In this document: positions 33,862 to 41,440 of the stretch, one piece after another | How positions within the stretch are numbered: the first letter of the stretch is position 1 | How the letters are laid out: every line of letters begins with the position of its first letter | Position numbers and translations under genes: made by a program | The notes under the pieces: model-generated | Told to the model about the DNA's origin: nothing | The model's database searches: none | The model's input: only the letters and a program-made list of their open reading frames with translations | NCBI GenBank assembly: GCA_020632915.1 | Contig: JACKEP010000012.1 | Location: forward strand, 1 to 64,000 | Length of the DNA stretch: 64,000 nt | From: Alphaproteobacteria bacterium | Lineage (GTDB): Bacteria; Myxococcota_A; UBA796; GCA-2862545 | Direction of reading: 5' to 3'

Positions 33862-34049
33862 GCTGCACCTCGATCGGCGTCCGCCAGCGCCAGCTGATCG
33901 AGCCCGAGCTGCAGCAGCTGGCGCAAAACGTCTGACCGCGAGGTGGTCCGGTGCGGGAAGCGGGCACGCTCGGCCTCGACGGCACGGTCAACGGCCTCGG
34001 CCATCGTGGTCGAGATTCGGGCGTCGATGCGGAGGAGGGGATCAGGCAT
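33858..34049 (-). CDS. Ribbon-helix-helix-like DNA-binding protein
   Basis: 63 residues: a short strand 'LLRIDARISTTMAEAVDRAVEAERA' then a helix-turn 'TSRSDVLRQLLQLGLDQL', the usual layout of MetJ/Arc/CopG-type repressors. It probably regulates the element's own promoters. It overlaps the genes on both sides. Confidence 0.6.
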   Translation of the reverse strand: MPDPLLRIDARISTTMAEAVDRAVEAERARFPHRTTSRSDVLRQLLQLGLDQLALADADRGAA

Positions 34050-34347
34050 CGTCCACCTCGGCGAGCAGCTCCACGACGGAATCGACGCCGTGGTCCTCGG
34101 CCCACTCGATGGCCTCCTCGGTGGTCATCGGCGTGATGCCGCTCCCACCGCCACCCTGGCGGCCATCATCCCAGCCGTAGTGGGTGCGGGCACCGCCGTG
34201 GCCGGCCGTGAAGTACCGGCCACGGGGGGTGCGGTACAGCGACTCCTCCCAGTAGTCGAGGTCGTGGTAGGGGGACCCGCCGGTGGCGGAGCCCAGCTCG
34301 GTGGCGGTGGCGGTGTCGTAGATCAGACGGTCGATGATACGGCGCAT
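34042..34347 (-). CDS. Conserved small protein of mobile elements, unknown function
   Basis: 101 residues. 'YDTATATELG', 'EESLYRTPRGRYFTAGHGGART' and 'ITPMTTEEAIEWAEDHG' match, from memory, an uncharacterised family common on integrative elements and plasmids of Gram-positives and others ('ExLYxTxxGxYFLxGxGG...EAxxWAE'). It is the first gene of the minus-strand operon. No function is known to me. Confidence 0.6.
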   Translation of the reverse strand: MRRIIDRLIYDTATATELGSATGGSPYHDLDYWEESLYRTPRGRYFTAGHGGARTHYGWDDGRQGGGGSGITPMTTEEAIEWAEDHGVDSVVELLAEVDDA

Positions 34348-34963
34348 GTCAGGTCCTCATGTGCCCGAGGGGTGACGCACGACGGCGTTCTCGGGCGTGG
34401 TCGCCGCTGCGGGGGACGATCCCGCCACCGTGTGCCCCCGATCCGGGAGCGGCGATTGCCGACGGGCGAGGACTACGGCCCATCGGTGACCACAACCTAC
34501 ACACCCCGTGTGCCACCGTCAACACGCACCGGTGCATTATTCGTTGCGAGCGTAACCGAACCGGTCGTTAATGACGGTTTGGGCTTGTGTTTCGGGGCGA
34601 AAAGAAAGTTCATTGCCGGTTCAACGTTGAACCCCGTGCGGGGGCTGATTGCAGGCAAAACCCCCTACTACGCAAGCGAGTTGTTGGTTGAAACCACCGG
34701 CGTTTTTTGTGTGCTTGCCGATCTCGCGATCCAGCAGTTGCGACGCTGGAGATTCGCGACTGTAAATCTTGATCGCCATTATCGTGCCTTGCACGGCGAT
34801 TTCTGGCGTGCCATGCTGGGCGTGTCATCGGGACGTGGACGCCCGTCGACATGAGCAGGCACGCCGCAGGGGCGCCCGCATGGGATGCCGGGTTCGATCC
34901 CCGGGGCCAGCACCACGCCCAAGACCGCCATCGAGCATTTCCCTTGGGCTTTGAGTGACCAAC
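34348..34963. other. AT-richer intergenic region with tRNA-like 3' end and hairpin
   Basis: 616 bases between divergent genes. Open frames here have no coding character. It contains the promoter region of the minus-strand operon, an imperfect hairpin at 34772-34800 (ATCGCC/GGCGAT with inner GTGC/GCAC, followed by TT), and a T-arm plus acceptor sequence ending in CCA at 34888-34915. Base composition is clearly lower in GC than anywhere in the host part. Confidence 0.5.
34888..34915 (+). other. tRNA-like 3' end (T-arm, acceptor strand, CCA)
   Basis: CCGGG-TTCGATC-CCCGG is a perfect T-stem and loop, followed by GGCCAGC, A and CCA. A partial 5' partner GCTGGGC lies at 34815-34821, but the 67 bases between do not fold into D- and anticodon arms. 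Host tRNAs in this window do not encode CCA, so this is foreign. It may be a tRNA remnant, an old attachment site or a structured RNA. Confidence 0.5.
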
Positions 34964-35197
34964 ATGATCTGCGATAGTATTACGCCCGAGAACCGGGTGC
35001 TGCTCGACCGTTACGTGGAGCTGTCGGCGGCCTCGTCGTGGCCGATCACCCACAAGAGCGCGCTGAACCTCATCCTGTCGGAGTACCTGCCCGACTGGGT
35101 GGAGGATGCGGAGAACGACGTCCGCCAGCAGGGGATGACCACCCAGGAGCTGGTCCAGGACATCGCCGCCTCCGTGGTCCGCCGGGCCGGCCGATGA
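34964..35197 (+). CDS. Element protein, about 77 residues, unknown
   Basis: A small acidic helical protein ('ENRVLLDRYVELSAASSWPITHKSALNLIL', 'TTQELVQDIAASVVRRAGR') that could be a small DNA-binding or copy-control protein, but no family is recognised. ATG 34964 is taken; GTG 34955 would add three residues. Its stop overlaps a tiny frame starting at 35194. Confidence 0.5.
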   Translation: MICDSITPENRVLLDRYVELSAASSWPITHKSALNLILSEYLPDWVEDAENDVRQQGMTTQELVQDIAASVVRRAGR

Positions 35198-35274
35198 AGG
35201 ACGTCGTCCACACCATCCCCATCGTCGCGAGCATGGAGATGACCCTCCCGGTCGGTAGAACCGACCGGGGGTAG
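35194..35274 (+). CDS. Possible 26-residue leader-like peptide
   Basis: ATG 35194 overlaps the previous TGA (ATGA) and the frame ends TAG 35272-35274. The final codons run through the 10-bp hairpin at 35247-35269, so translation would disrupt it. This is a plausible coupled peptide, but the frame is very short. Confidence 0.25.
   Translation: MKDVVHTIPIVASMEMTLPVGRTDRG
35247..35269 (+). terminator. Perfect 10-bp hairpin, possible terminator or regulatory stem
   Basis: CCCGGTCGGT and ACCGACCGGG enclose a 3-base loop AGA. No T-run follows on either strand, so it is not a classical rho-independent terminator. It lies between convergent genes. Confidence 0.5.
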
Positions 35275-35280
35275 GGGAGA

Positions 35281-35514
35281 TCAACGTCCGCCAGCTAGCC
35301 ACACCTGTGCATCATCCCTTTCACGGTAAAGGTGCGAGAGCCTATCTTCGAGGGCGTCCAGCCTGTCCTCGATGGCGGTCGCGTCGTGCGGGCAGAGCCC
35401 ATCGTGTTGGAAGCGTGTTCGGAGGGCTTCCGCTTCGCGTTCCAAGGGGGCGATTCGGGATTCGGTAACCACGAGCTTGAGGTAGACGGGGAACAGCATC
35501 GGAGCGGTGGCCAT
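35281..35514 (-). CDS. Small coiled-coil protein of the element
   Basis: 77 residues. A hydrophobic N-terminal segment 'APMLFPVYLKLVV' is followed by a heptad-like helix ('LEREAEALRTRF', 'EDRLDALEDRLSHLYRERDD'). Unknown function. It is convergent with the gene ending at 35274. Confidence 0.5.
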   Translation of the reverse strand: MATAPMLFPVYLKLVVTESRIAPLEREAEALRTRFQHDGLCPHDATAIEDRLDALEDRLSHLYRERDDAQVWLAGGR

Positions 35515-35847
35515 GTGGCCTCCTTCGTCGGAAGGTGGGAATCGGAGAGGTTGCAGAGGCTGAGAGATTGCTCTGCCCGCTTCGACCGACTCCTTCCACG
35601 ACGTAGGGTGCCCATCGTGTCTGGCTCGACGACCCTACCGTGCCACCGAGGCTTTCGCCCACGCGGGCTTACGCCCTCACCGGTCGGTGGCCCCGCAGGG
35701 AGGCAGTTTCATCATGCACTGTGTCCGACAGATCGTCAACCGCTCCATGACCCTGACGCAGGGTGACCCCGTGTGACCCGCATCAAGGTGGTTCAGTCGG
35801 GCACAGACCTGTCGTGTGCACTTTGCCCCGGTAGAACGCCAATACCT

Positions 35848-35863
35848 GCACCTACGTAGGTGC
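35848..35863. promoter_or_regulatory. 16-bp perfect palindrome, operator-like
   Basis: GCACCTACGTAGGTGC reads identically on both strands. It lies about 170 bases upstream of the PrimPol start and would suit a dimeric repressor such as the ribbon-helix-helix protein at 33858-34049. Confidence 0.55.
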
Positions 35864-35979
35864 TCGCGTGTCCCGTTTCCTCGGGCCGTGGGTATTGTGA
35901 GAGAGCGTGCGACGGGTCGGGTGTGATGACCTCCCGATGGCACGGGGATCAGGGGAAAGGGCCGCCCATGCACAGGCCC

Positions 35980-36013
35980 GGCCCGACCGGTGGCATCACA
36001 CGCCGGTCGGGCC
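35980..36013. promoter_or_regulatory. 11-bp inverted repeat at the PrimPol 5' end
   Basis: GGCCCGACCGG (35980-35990) and CCGGTCGGGCC (36003-36013) are perfect complements with a 12-base spacer. The right arm ends 21 bases before GTG 36035. It may act as an operator or as a leader hairpin. Confidence 0.5.
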
Positions 36014-36034
36014 AACCCCGTGCAGGTGACCGAC

Positions 36035-38254
36035 GTGAGAGCATACCTAGACATCGCAGCCCCGTGGCTCAGGCTCGGGTACCCAGCGATCCCGTGCGAG
36101 CTCTGGCACACGGACAAGTACAAGGCTCCGGTTTCGAGCTTCAAGCCGTTCATCGGTGCCGACCGCCGGAAGCCGACCCGGAAGGAGATGGCGGACTGGC
36201 TGCGGATGCCGGGTGCGAGGAACGCCCTGCTACTGCTCGGCGACCCGATGCCCGGTGCCGGCGTGCCGCACCTCCACGCCCTCGATGAGGACGACCCGGC
36301 GGTTCACGACTGGATCGTGCAGACCTTCGGGGAGACGCCCCTGACCCAGTCCACGGGCCGCATCGGCGGCGGGATGCACCACCTGTACCGGTCACCTCCG
36401 GGCGTGGACATCTACCGTTCCGGGATCCCCAAGCTCTCCAACGGCGTCCTCGGCCCCGATGCGCCCCGGCGGGCGACGGATGGTGCGTCGCCCATCGACC
36501 TGCGGATCTGCCATTCCTACATCATCGCCGCCGGGTCCGTGCATCGGACGCAGGTGCCGTACCGCCTGCATTGGCAGGGGCGGCCCATCGGGGTGGAGGA
36601 CTTGACGCCGGAGATGCTGTGGTCGCTGCCCGTCCTCGACTACGCCGTGCTCCGGACCGAGCTGGACACCGGCAAGGAGCGTCGCCGGCGGGCGAGGGGA
36701 GCAGCGCCAGCCCGGACGGCCTCGACCGGGCCAGCGCATCGGGTGTCCCGCGGTGGGTACGACCAAGTCGACGCCGACCCCACCAAGGCCGTGTTTCCCA
36801 CCGGGCCGTGGGCGGGGCGGGCGGTCGCGTCGGTGATCGAGGGCGGCCTCGCCCCCGGCGAGTACGAGACGGGCTGCCCACACCACGACTCCGTCTCGGA
36901 GCGGTCGGCGACGTTCCGGGTCCGGGCAGGCGGGGAGGTGTCCCTGTCCTGCCACAGCGGCTGCCGGGCGACCTACCACTACGTCGTGTCCGCGGACGCC
37001 ATCTCCCCGGCGGACGTGGACGCCGTCCTCGACACCCTGCTCGGTGACCTCGCCCACGACGTGCCCGAGGTGGTCGAGGCGCCGGTCCTACCGCCGCAGG
37101 CGGTAGACGGGCACCCTGCCGACGAGCTGGACGAGGCCGACGCCAGAGCACGGCGTCTGCTGTGGCGCCTGCACGGTCCAGCGGCGATGACGGCGGCCGT
37201 GCCCGTTGGTTCGTTGCTCGATGGGCTCGATCTGGGTGAAAACGTCACAATCGCCGGAAATGTCACTGGGGTCGTCCAGGGGGGCCTTAGTAGAGAGATC
37301 CTGGACGACCCCAGTGACATTTTGGACGATAAGGGAGCTTCCCCCGTCGAGCCGTCCGATGCCGAGATCGACGCAGCAATCAAGGCTCACGCTGCGCTGG
37401 GTGGTGGCCCGGCGTGGTGCCCGCGTGGCCCGTACCTCCACGCTGCACGGCGCGGGTCGTCCACTGCCTGCTCGACCCAGCTGCCTTGCGGGTCCTACGA
37501 TTGCTCGACCTGCGGGCCGAGGAAGCTGACGGCGTGGGAGGCGGCAGCGGGGACCGTGCTCCGTCGTTTCCTCGACGGTGCCTGGGAGGGCTACACGTTC
37601 GAGGTGGTGGGCGGGATCCCCGTTGCCCTGCGGCAGGCCCTCCGCCGCTGGCGCAAGGCCGGCAACGGGACCTACGTGGCCACGTCACCGGCCCCGGATC
37701 GGACGGTGGTGACCTTGATGTTCCCCCGCTCGGGACGCCCCACTCGAGGCCTCCACGGGCTCATGATCGAGCACGGCGCCACCTGCCTCGACTCGGCCGA
37801 CGAGGTCATCCGCGCGGTGTGCGGGAGCATCAGGTCGACGGACCGCATGGCCTGGGTGGAGCACGACGGCGACGCACGGCTGATCGCCTCCAAGACGACG
37901 ATCACCCGGCGGATCACGGCCCTGCGAGATCTGGTGCTCGGCCGTGGCTCGGTGTCCAAGCAGGAGGACGTGGTGTCGCACGTGTCGTACACGCCGACGG
38001 CGACCGTGATCGACATCGCCGAGAACATGATGGGCCACGATGTCGACGTCATCGACGAGGTCGTCGTTGCCCGCAAGGGGGCCAAGCGGACGATCTGGGC
38101 CTTCGACGACCGCCGGATCACCCCGGACGTGGCGATCGAACGGATCAAGCGGGACGGCGAGGAGGCCCACGTCCGTGTGTTCACTCCACCCCCTGACGGT
38201 GGGTACGTCGACCTCGACATCGGCGTACCGGTGCCGACGAGGAGGACGGCATGA
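36035..38254 (+). CDS. Primase-polymerase (PrimPol, AEP fold) with zinc motifs
   Basis: About 739 residues. N-terminal AEP/PrimPol fold: 'HALDEDDPA' (metal-binding acids, about 84-87), 'STGRIGGGMHHLYR' (106-119) and 'IDLRICHSYIIAAGS' (154-168). A CHC2-like zinc motif lies at 281-310 (C281, H283/H284, C306, C310). A second Cys cluster at about 461-495 ('CGSYDCSTCGPRK') resembles replication-initiator zinc ribbons. No P-loop helicase is present. It should prime or replicate element DNA. Several in-frame GTGs exist; GTG 36035 has AGGTGA seven bases upstream. Confidence 0.75.
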   Translation: MRAYLDIAAPWLRLGYPAIPCELWHTDKYKAPVSSFKPFIGADRRKPTRKEMADWLRMPGARNALLLLGDPMPGAGVPHLHALDEDDPAVHDWIVQTFGETPLTQSTGRIGGGMHHLYRSPPGVDIYRSGIPKLSNGVLGPDAPRRATDGASPIDLRICHSYIIAAGSVHRTQVPYRLHWQGRPIGVEDLTPEMLWSLPVLDYAVLRTELDTGKERRRRARGAAPARTASTGPAHRVSRGGYDQVDADPTKAVFPTGPWAGRAVASVIEGGLAPGEYETGCPHHDSVSERSATFRVRAGGEVSLSCHSGCRATYHYVVSADAISPADVDAVLDTLLGDLAHDVPEVVEAPVLPPQAVDGHPADELDEADARARRLLWRLHGPAAMTAAVPVGSLLDGLDLGENVTIAGNVTGVVQGGLSREILDDPSDILDDKGASPVEPSDAEIDAAIKAHAALGGGPAWCPRGPYLHAARRGSSTACSTQLPCGSYDCSTCGPRKLTAWEAAAGTVLRRFLDGAWEGYTFEVVGGIPVALRQALRRWRKAGNGTYVATSPAPDRTVVTLMFPRSGRPTRGLHGLMIEHGATCLDSADEVIRAVCGSIRSTDRMAWVEHDGDARLIASKTTITRRITALRDLVLGRGSVSKQEDVVSHVSYTPTATVIDIAENMMGHDVDVIDEVVVARKGAKRTIWAFDDRRITPDVAIERIKRDGEEAHVRVFTPPPDGGYVDLDIGVPVPTRRTA
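37258..37322. repeat. 23-bp perfect inverted repeat inside the PrimPol gene
   Basis: Left arm 37258-37280 (AAATGTCACTGGGGTCGTCC...) and right arm 37300-37322 are exact reverse complements, with a 19-base spacer. A run of T ends the right arm. It lies in a low-complexity, acidic linker of the protein (about residues 408-430), where codons are little constrained. Confidence 0.9.
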
Positions 38255-38661
38255 CCGCCACCGCCCCCAAGACTGCGACATCCCACCTACGGGCCGGCTG
38301 CAAGCGCACCCGCAAGGACTGGTCCGGCCCGCAGCCTGCCTACCGCCCGGACTGGTGGGTGCAGGGCGTCCTCCTGCTCTGCGACCAGACCGAGCAGTAC
38401 GCTCTGACGTGGTCACGTGACGATGTCGTCGGGGTCGAGCGGTTCGGATCGTCGGCGTGGCGGTACTGGGGCGAGTGCGCCCGCCGAGCGACGGGCAACC
38501 CCAGCGTCAAGGCGTACGTGGCCGGTGCGCTGGCAGGTGAGACCCCGCTCCGGCTGTACGCCCCCGCTACGTTGCTCGGGCTCACCGAGGCCAAGGCTCA
38601 GCGGGCCGGCCAACCCACCCGCGTCCCCCACCTGCGCCTCGTCCACGGTGGGGGTGGGTAG
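38251..38661 (+). CDS. Element protein downstream of PrimPol, unknown
   Basis: 136 residues; ATG 38251 overlaps the PrimPol stop (ATGA), so it is coupled. It has a basic N-terminus and 'RPDWWVQGVLLLCDQTEQYALTW'. It may be an accessory replication protein, judged only by position. Confidence 0.5.
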   Translation: MTATAPKTATSHLRAGCKRTRKDWSGPQPAYRPDWWVQGVLLLCDQTEQYALTWSRDDVVGVERFGSSAWRYWGECARRATGNPSVKAYVAGALAGETPLRLYAPATLLGLTEAKAQRAGQPTRVPHLRLVHGGGG

Positions 38662-38725
38662 GCTCACCCGGAAACGACCGTCGATTTGGAGTGCGGCGTG
38701 GTAGGCGAGCCGTGGAGGTGTGGAC

Positions 38726-39727
38726 ATGGCTCACCTGCGGGGTTTTCCGATCCGCATTGACGGAGACACCAAGTACACAATGGGCGACATCCGTGTCGCG
38801 GATGGCAGGCTTGGCCACATGGATGGCGATGTCGTCGCTCTCGGCGGCGTTCAGGCATTGGCCCAACGAATTGAGACGGCAATTCTCAGGTCTCCCGCGA
38901 TTGAAGCGTACGAACGGGAAGTCCGAGATCGCCATAGGCGAACCCTACGAATGGGTGGCTGGATAGGGGAGGCATTCGCGGATCTCCCCCCACCGCCACA
39001 CTTCGAGCCGCCAACATTGGACGCAATCCGGGGCCGGTTGGTGACCCTCGCCGAGTCCATGGAGGGCAGGTACTTCACGGAGGTGTCGAGTGTTCGGGTG
39101 TTGTCGGAGACAGACGTGGAGGTTGAGTTCTCCGCGGTTGGATACCCCGGCTCCTACATCCGGCGGGTGCACCTCCTCGGTCCTGAAGGTGTCTACGATT
39201 GCGTGCCGGTGGAAAAGCAAACCCTCGTCACGGTGCAGACGATTGACGATGCGCTGCTGGCCGCCCTCGCCATGCGGCCGACGGACGCCTTCCAGCTCTC
39301 GGACAGGAAGTTCGAGGAACTGGTGGCGAGGATCATCGAGGACATGGGGTACGAAGTCACTCTCACGCGGCTGGTGAACGACGGAGGCGTTGACATCTTC
39401 GCCGTGCTGCGTGGTCCCCTTCACCCCACGCTGACCGTGATCGACTGCAAGCGATACCGGGCGGACAGGAAGATCGGTGTGGGGATGGTTCGAACCATCG
39501 CTGGACTGCGAGAGCAGTATGAGGCCAACACAGGCATGCTTGTGACAACGAGTTCGTTCTCAAAGCCCGCTCGGGATCTCCAGATAGAAAGGTTCAAGCA
39601 CAGCGTGGCACTCGCGGACATGGACCGCCTAGCGGGCTGGTTGAGCCGATACGGCTGGGATCGTTCAAGCGCGGGGGTGTACTTCCCCGGTGCCGTAGGC
39701 TCGTCGACGAGGACGGCGTCTACCTGA
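38726..39727 (+). CDS. Mrr-like (PD-(D/E)xK) restriction-endonuclease-domain protein
   Basis: 333 residues. The C-terminal 140 residues match the Mrr catalytic domain: 'KFEELVARIIEDMGYEV' (Glu198), 'NDGGVDIFAV' (Asp223), 'LTVIDCKRY' (Asp240-Cys241-Lys242), then 'TGMLVTTSSFSKPARDL'. Such enzymes cut DNA, often methylated or foreign. The N-terminal 180 residues have no known domain and may recognise the target. GGAGGTG precedes ATG 38726. It is probable defence or competition cargo. Confidence 0.78.
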   Translation: MAHLRGFPIRIDGDTKYTMGDIRVADGRLGHMDGDVVALGGVQALAQRIETAILRSPAIEAYEREVRDRHRRTLRMGGWIGEAFADLPPPPHFEPPTLDAIRGRLVTLAESMEGRYFTEVSSVRVLSETDVEVEFSAVGYPGSYIRRVHLLGPEGVYDCVPVEKQTLVTVQTIDDALLAALAMRPTDAFQLSDRKFEELVARIIEDMGYEVTLTRLVNDGGVDIFAVLRGPLHPTLTVIDCKRYRADRKIGVGMVRTIAGLREQYEANTGMLVTTSSFSKPARDLQIERFKHSVALADMDRLAGWLSRYGWDRSSAGVYFPGAVGSSTRTAST

Positions 39728-39792
39728 CGGTCGACGCCGTCGAACGGTTCGAGGGTCTAGCCGATGCCATCAACCGAACGTGCCGTGGCTAG
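39700..39792 (+). pseudogene. Possible coding remnant after the Mrr-like gene
   Basis: In another frame, beginning inside the Mrr-like gene's end, about 30 codons read 'VDEDGVYLTVDAVERFEGLADAINRT' and stop at TAG 39790. This looks like real protein sequence but has no start codon, so it may be the tail of a gene lost when the nuclease gene was joined here. It overlaps the stop of the convergent gene. Confidence 0.3.
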
Positions 39793-40193
39793 ATGTCGTC
39801 CTCTTGTAGTTCAATACGGTGCAGCTCTGCCGGTTTCCGCATGTCGGAGATCACGCTATGGAATCGGTTGTCGTTGTAGATGAACCGGCAGATGTAAACG
39901 ATTGGCATCTTCCCATCCCTCCCGCGGCCCAACGCGGGTTCGAGATCATTCCAATAGTCTACTGTCTTTCCGCTCCGGTCAGCCGCGTCGAGGACATCTT
40001 CGACGGCGGTGTACTCGGCATCGGTGATCGGGTTGAAGTCCCGGAAGACGTTGTCGAACGCTGTCTCCATGCCATTGAGCAAGCCGTAGATGTTGGCATC
40101 ACTGACCTGAACCATGTCTGGGTCGAGCCGCTTCTGCATGCGGAATACCTCGCCAAACAACCGGCCGAGGTAGAGCTTTGTTTCCGAATCCAT
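39789..40193 (-). CDS. Element protein, 134 residues, unknown
   Basis: A soluble protein with a helical N-terminus ('TKLYLGRLFGEVFRMQKRLD') and 'YICRFIYNDNRFHSVISDMRK'. AGAGGTG precedes ATG 40193. A longer upstream extension of the frame has no coding character. Not recognised. It is divergent from the gene at 40374. Confidence 0.55.
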   Translation of the reverse strand: MDSETKLYLGRLFGEVFRMQKRLDPDMVQVSDANIYGLLNGMETAFDNVFRDFNPITDAEYTAVEDVLDAADRSGKTVDYWNDLEPALGRGRDGKMPIVYICRFIYNDNRFHSVISDMRKPAELHRIELQEDDI

Positions 40194-40373
40194 CACGACA
40201 CCTCTCGATGTGCGGCTGTGTGGGAGGGGCCGCAACGGGAGCAACCTAGCCAGCCTTCCGCCAGTCCGGAGAGCGACGGCGCTGGTTTTCCGTCCGACAC
40301 GCACCGATCCGGCTGGGGGGCTCGTTCAACCTCGATCACGGGTACGTTCCTCCACCTCAGAAGGACGGACCCC

Positions 40374-40781
40374 ATGGACCACGTCGGCCTGCTCATCATC
40401 GAGACCCTCGCCGCCCAACAGGGCACGACACCCGACGATCTCGTGACCCGGTGGGCCCTCGATCGGTGGGCGGCCGAGTGCCACCGTGCAGGGGCCGCTG
40501 GTGAGCCCGTGCCCACCCTCGTGTCGTCGGGGACCCTGACGTCCACCGAGGCCGACCCCGCGCCCACGGCCCCTGCTGACGCTCCTGCTGACGCACCCGA
40601 CACCACCCTGCGTGACCTGGTGCTCGACGCCGCTGGGGCGATGTCTGTGCCGTTCGCATCGAGGGCAATCGTGCAGGCCGTCGACGCCCACACCGACGTC
40701 GACGAGGTCCACGCCATCCTCACGGAGGTGGGGTGGCCACACCGCGAGCAGGGGAAGCACACGGTGTGGCAGCCTCGGTAG
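40374..40781 (+). CDS. Element protein with N- and C-terminal helical parts, unknown
   Basis: 135 residues. A helical N-terminus ('VGLLIIETLAAQQGTTPDDLVTRW') is joined by a Pro/Ala/Thr linker to a C-terminal 55-residue winged-helix-like part ending 'GWPHREQGKHTVWQPR'. The end resembles small DNA-binding winged helices, but this is uncertain. Confidence 0.5.
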   Translation: MDHVGLLIIETLAAQQGTTPDDLVTRWALDRWAAECHRAGAAGEPVPTLVSSGTLTSTEADPAPTAPADAPADAPDTTLRDLVLDAAGAMSVPFASRAIVQAVDAHTDVDEVHAILTEVGWPHREQGKHTVWQPR

Positions 40782-40819
40782 GGCAGGGGGCGCTTCCACC
40801 CCCTGCCCCCGATGAAGAC

Positions 40820-41035
40820 CTAGACCTTCGGCACCCACACCTTGATCTGCTGGTAGCCGTCGCCGTGGTAGTGCCGCTCGATGTGAGCGGAGACATCTGG
40901 GCGCCGCTTCCGCAGCTCCTGCCACACCGTCATCGGGTCGACGATGTACTCGCGTGCGATGCCACGTCGGGCACCTTCACTCCTCAGGGTGTAGGTCAGA
41001 GACTTCACGATGCTCTCCACTTCGTCCTTCCGCAT
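40820..41035 (-). CDS. Element protein, 71 residues, unknown
   Basis: A small basic protein ('VESIVKSLTYTLRSEGARRGIAREYIVD') ending 'IKVWVPKV'. It is convergent with the gene ending at 40781. Not recognised. Confidence 0.45.
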   Translation of the reverse strand: MRKDEVESIVKSLTYTLRSEGARRGIAREYIVDPMTVWQELRKRRPDVSAHIERHYHGDGYQQIKVWVPKV

Positions 41036-41173
41036 TGCTGGCTCCTCGTGCTGGGATCATCCCCAGCGATCCCACCTACCGGTCGTGATCTGAGGGCAGG
41101 GCCAAAAACTGTCCGCACGCGGTGATCCGCCTATTCCCTGTCACCTGTGACACTAGTTGCCACGGGTGAAGAC

Positions 41174-41440
41174 GTGTCTGACAAGCCGCACAAGACGCCG
41201 ATCGAGGGCGTCATGCTCTGGCTGGACATGCACCCGGCCGCGTCGATCGCAACTGCAGCCTCGGAACATGGGTGGGCGTACGGCTCGCTGCGTAAGGCGA
41301 GGCACGTGCCGAGTCCGTGGGCACGCTCGCCCAGGAGATGCGCCGGATGCAGCGTGCTGCAGTGGGCCGCCACCTGGACCCGACTGGCTACAACATCTGG
41401 AATCGCGTCGCCAACGAGGTCGACAACCAGTTCCGCGTGA
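41174..41440 (+). CDS. Short frame, probable 5' part of a frameshifted gene
   Basis: GTG 41174 opens 'SDKPHKTPIEGVMLWLDMHPAASIATAASEHGWAYGSLRKAR', which looks genuine; after about 41300 the frame loses coding character while another frame gains it. The two frames read as one protein if a -1 shift occurs near 41296-41316. Either this is a broken gene or it is an independent HTH-like peptide. Confidence 0.35.
   Translation: MSDKPHKTPIEGVMLWLDMHPAASIATAASEHGWAYGSLRKARHVPSPWARSPRRCAGCSVLQWAATWTRLATTSGIASPTRSTTSSA

Larger units (their letters stand above)
35515..36034. other. Palindrome-rich non-coding control region before PrimPol
   Basis: 520 bases without a convincing gene. It contains a 16-bp perfect palindrome (35848-35863) and an 11-bp inverted repeat (35980-36013) immediately before the PrimPol gene. 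It is the natural place for the PrimPol promoter and possibly for a replication origin. Confidence 0.5.

Noticed and set aside
33943..34854. A 303-residue plus-strand frame over the element's small genes and the AT-rich gap
   Set aside because: It is antisense to the ribbon-helix-helix and 101-residue genes, and the remainder lacks coding character or a ribosome-binding site.
34741..34915. A tmRNA gene, suggested by GATTCG near 34751 and the CCA-ended T-arm
   Set aside because: The motif is not the exact GATTCGAC, the spacing of about 170 bases is too short, and the acceptor pairing fails at two positions.
35677..36153. A 158-residue minus-strand frame in the region before PrimPol
   Set aside because: Residue composition (many Arg, Cys, Ser, Pro), overlap with PrimPol and palindromes, and no start signal argue against a gene.
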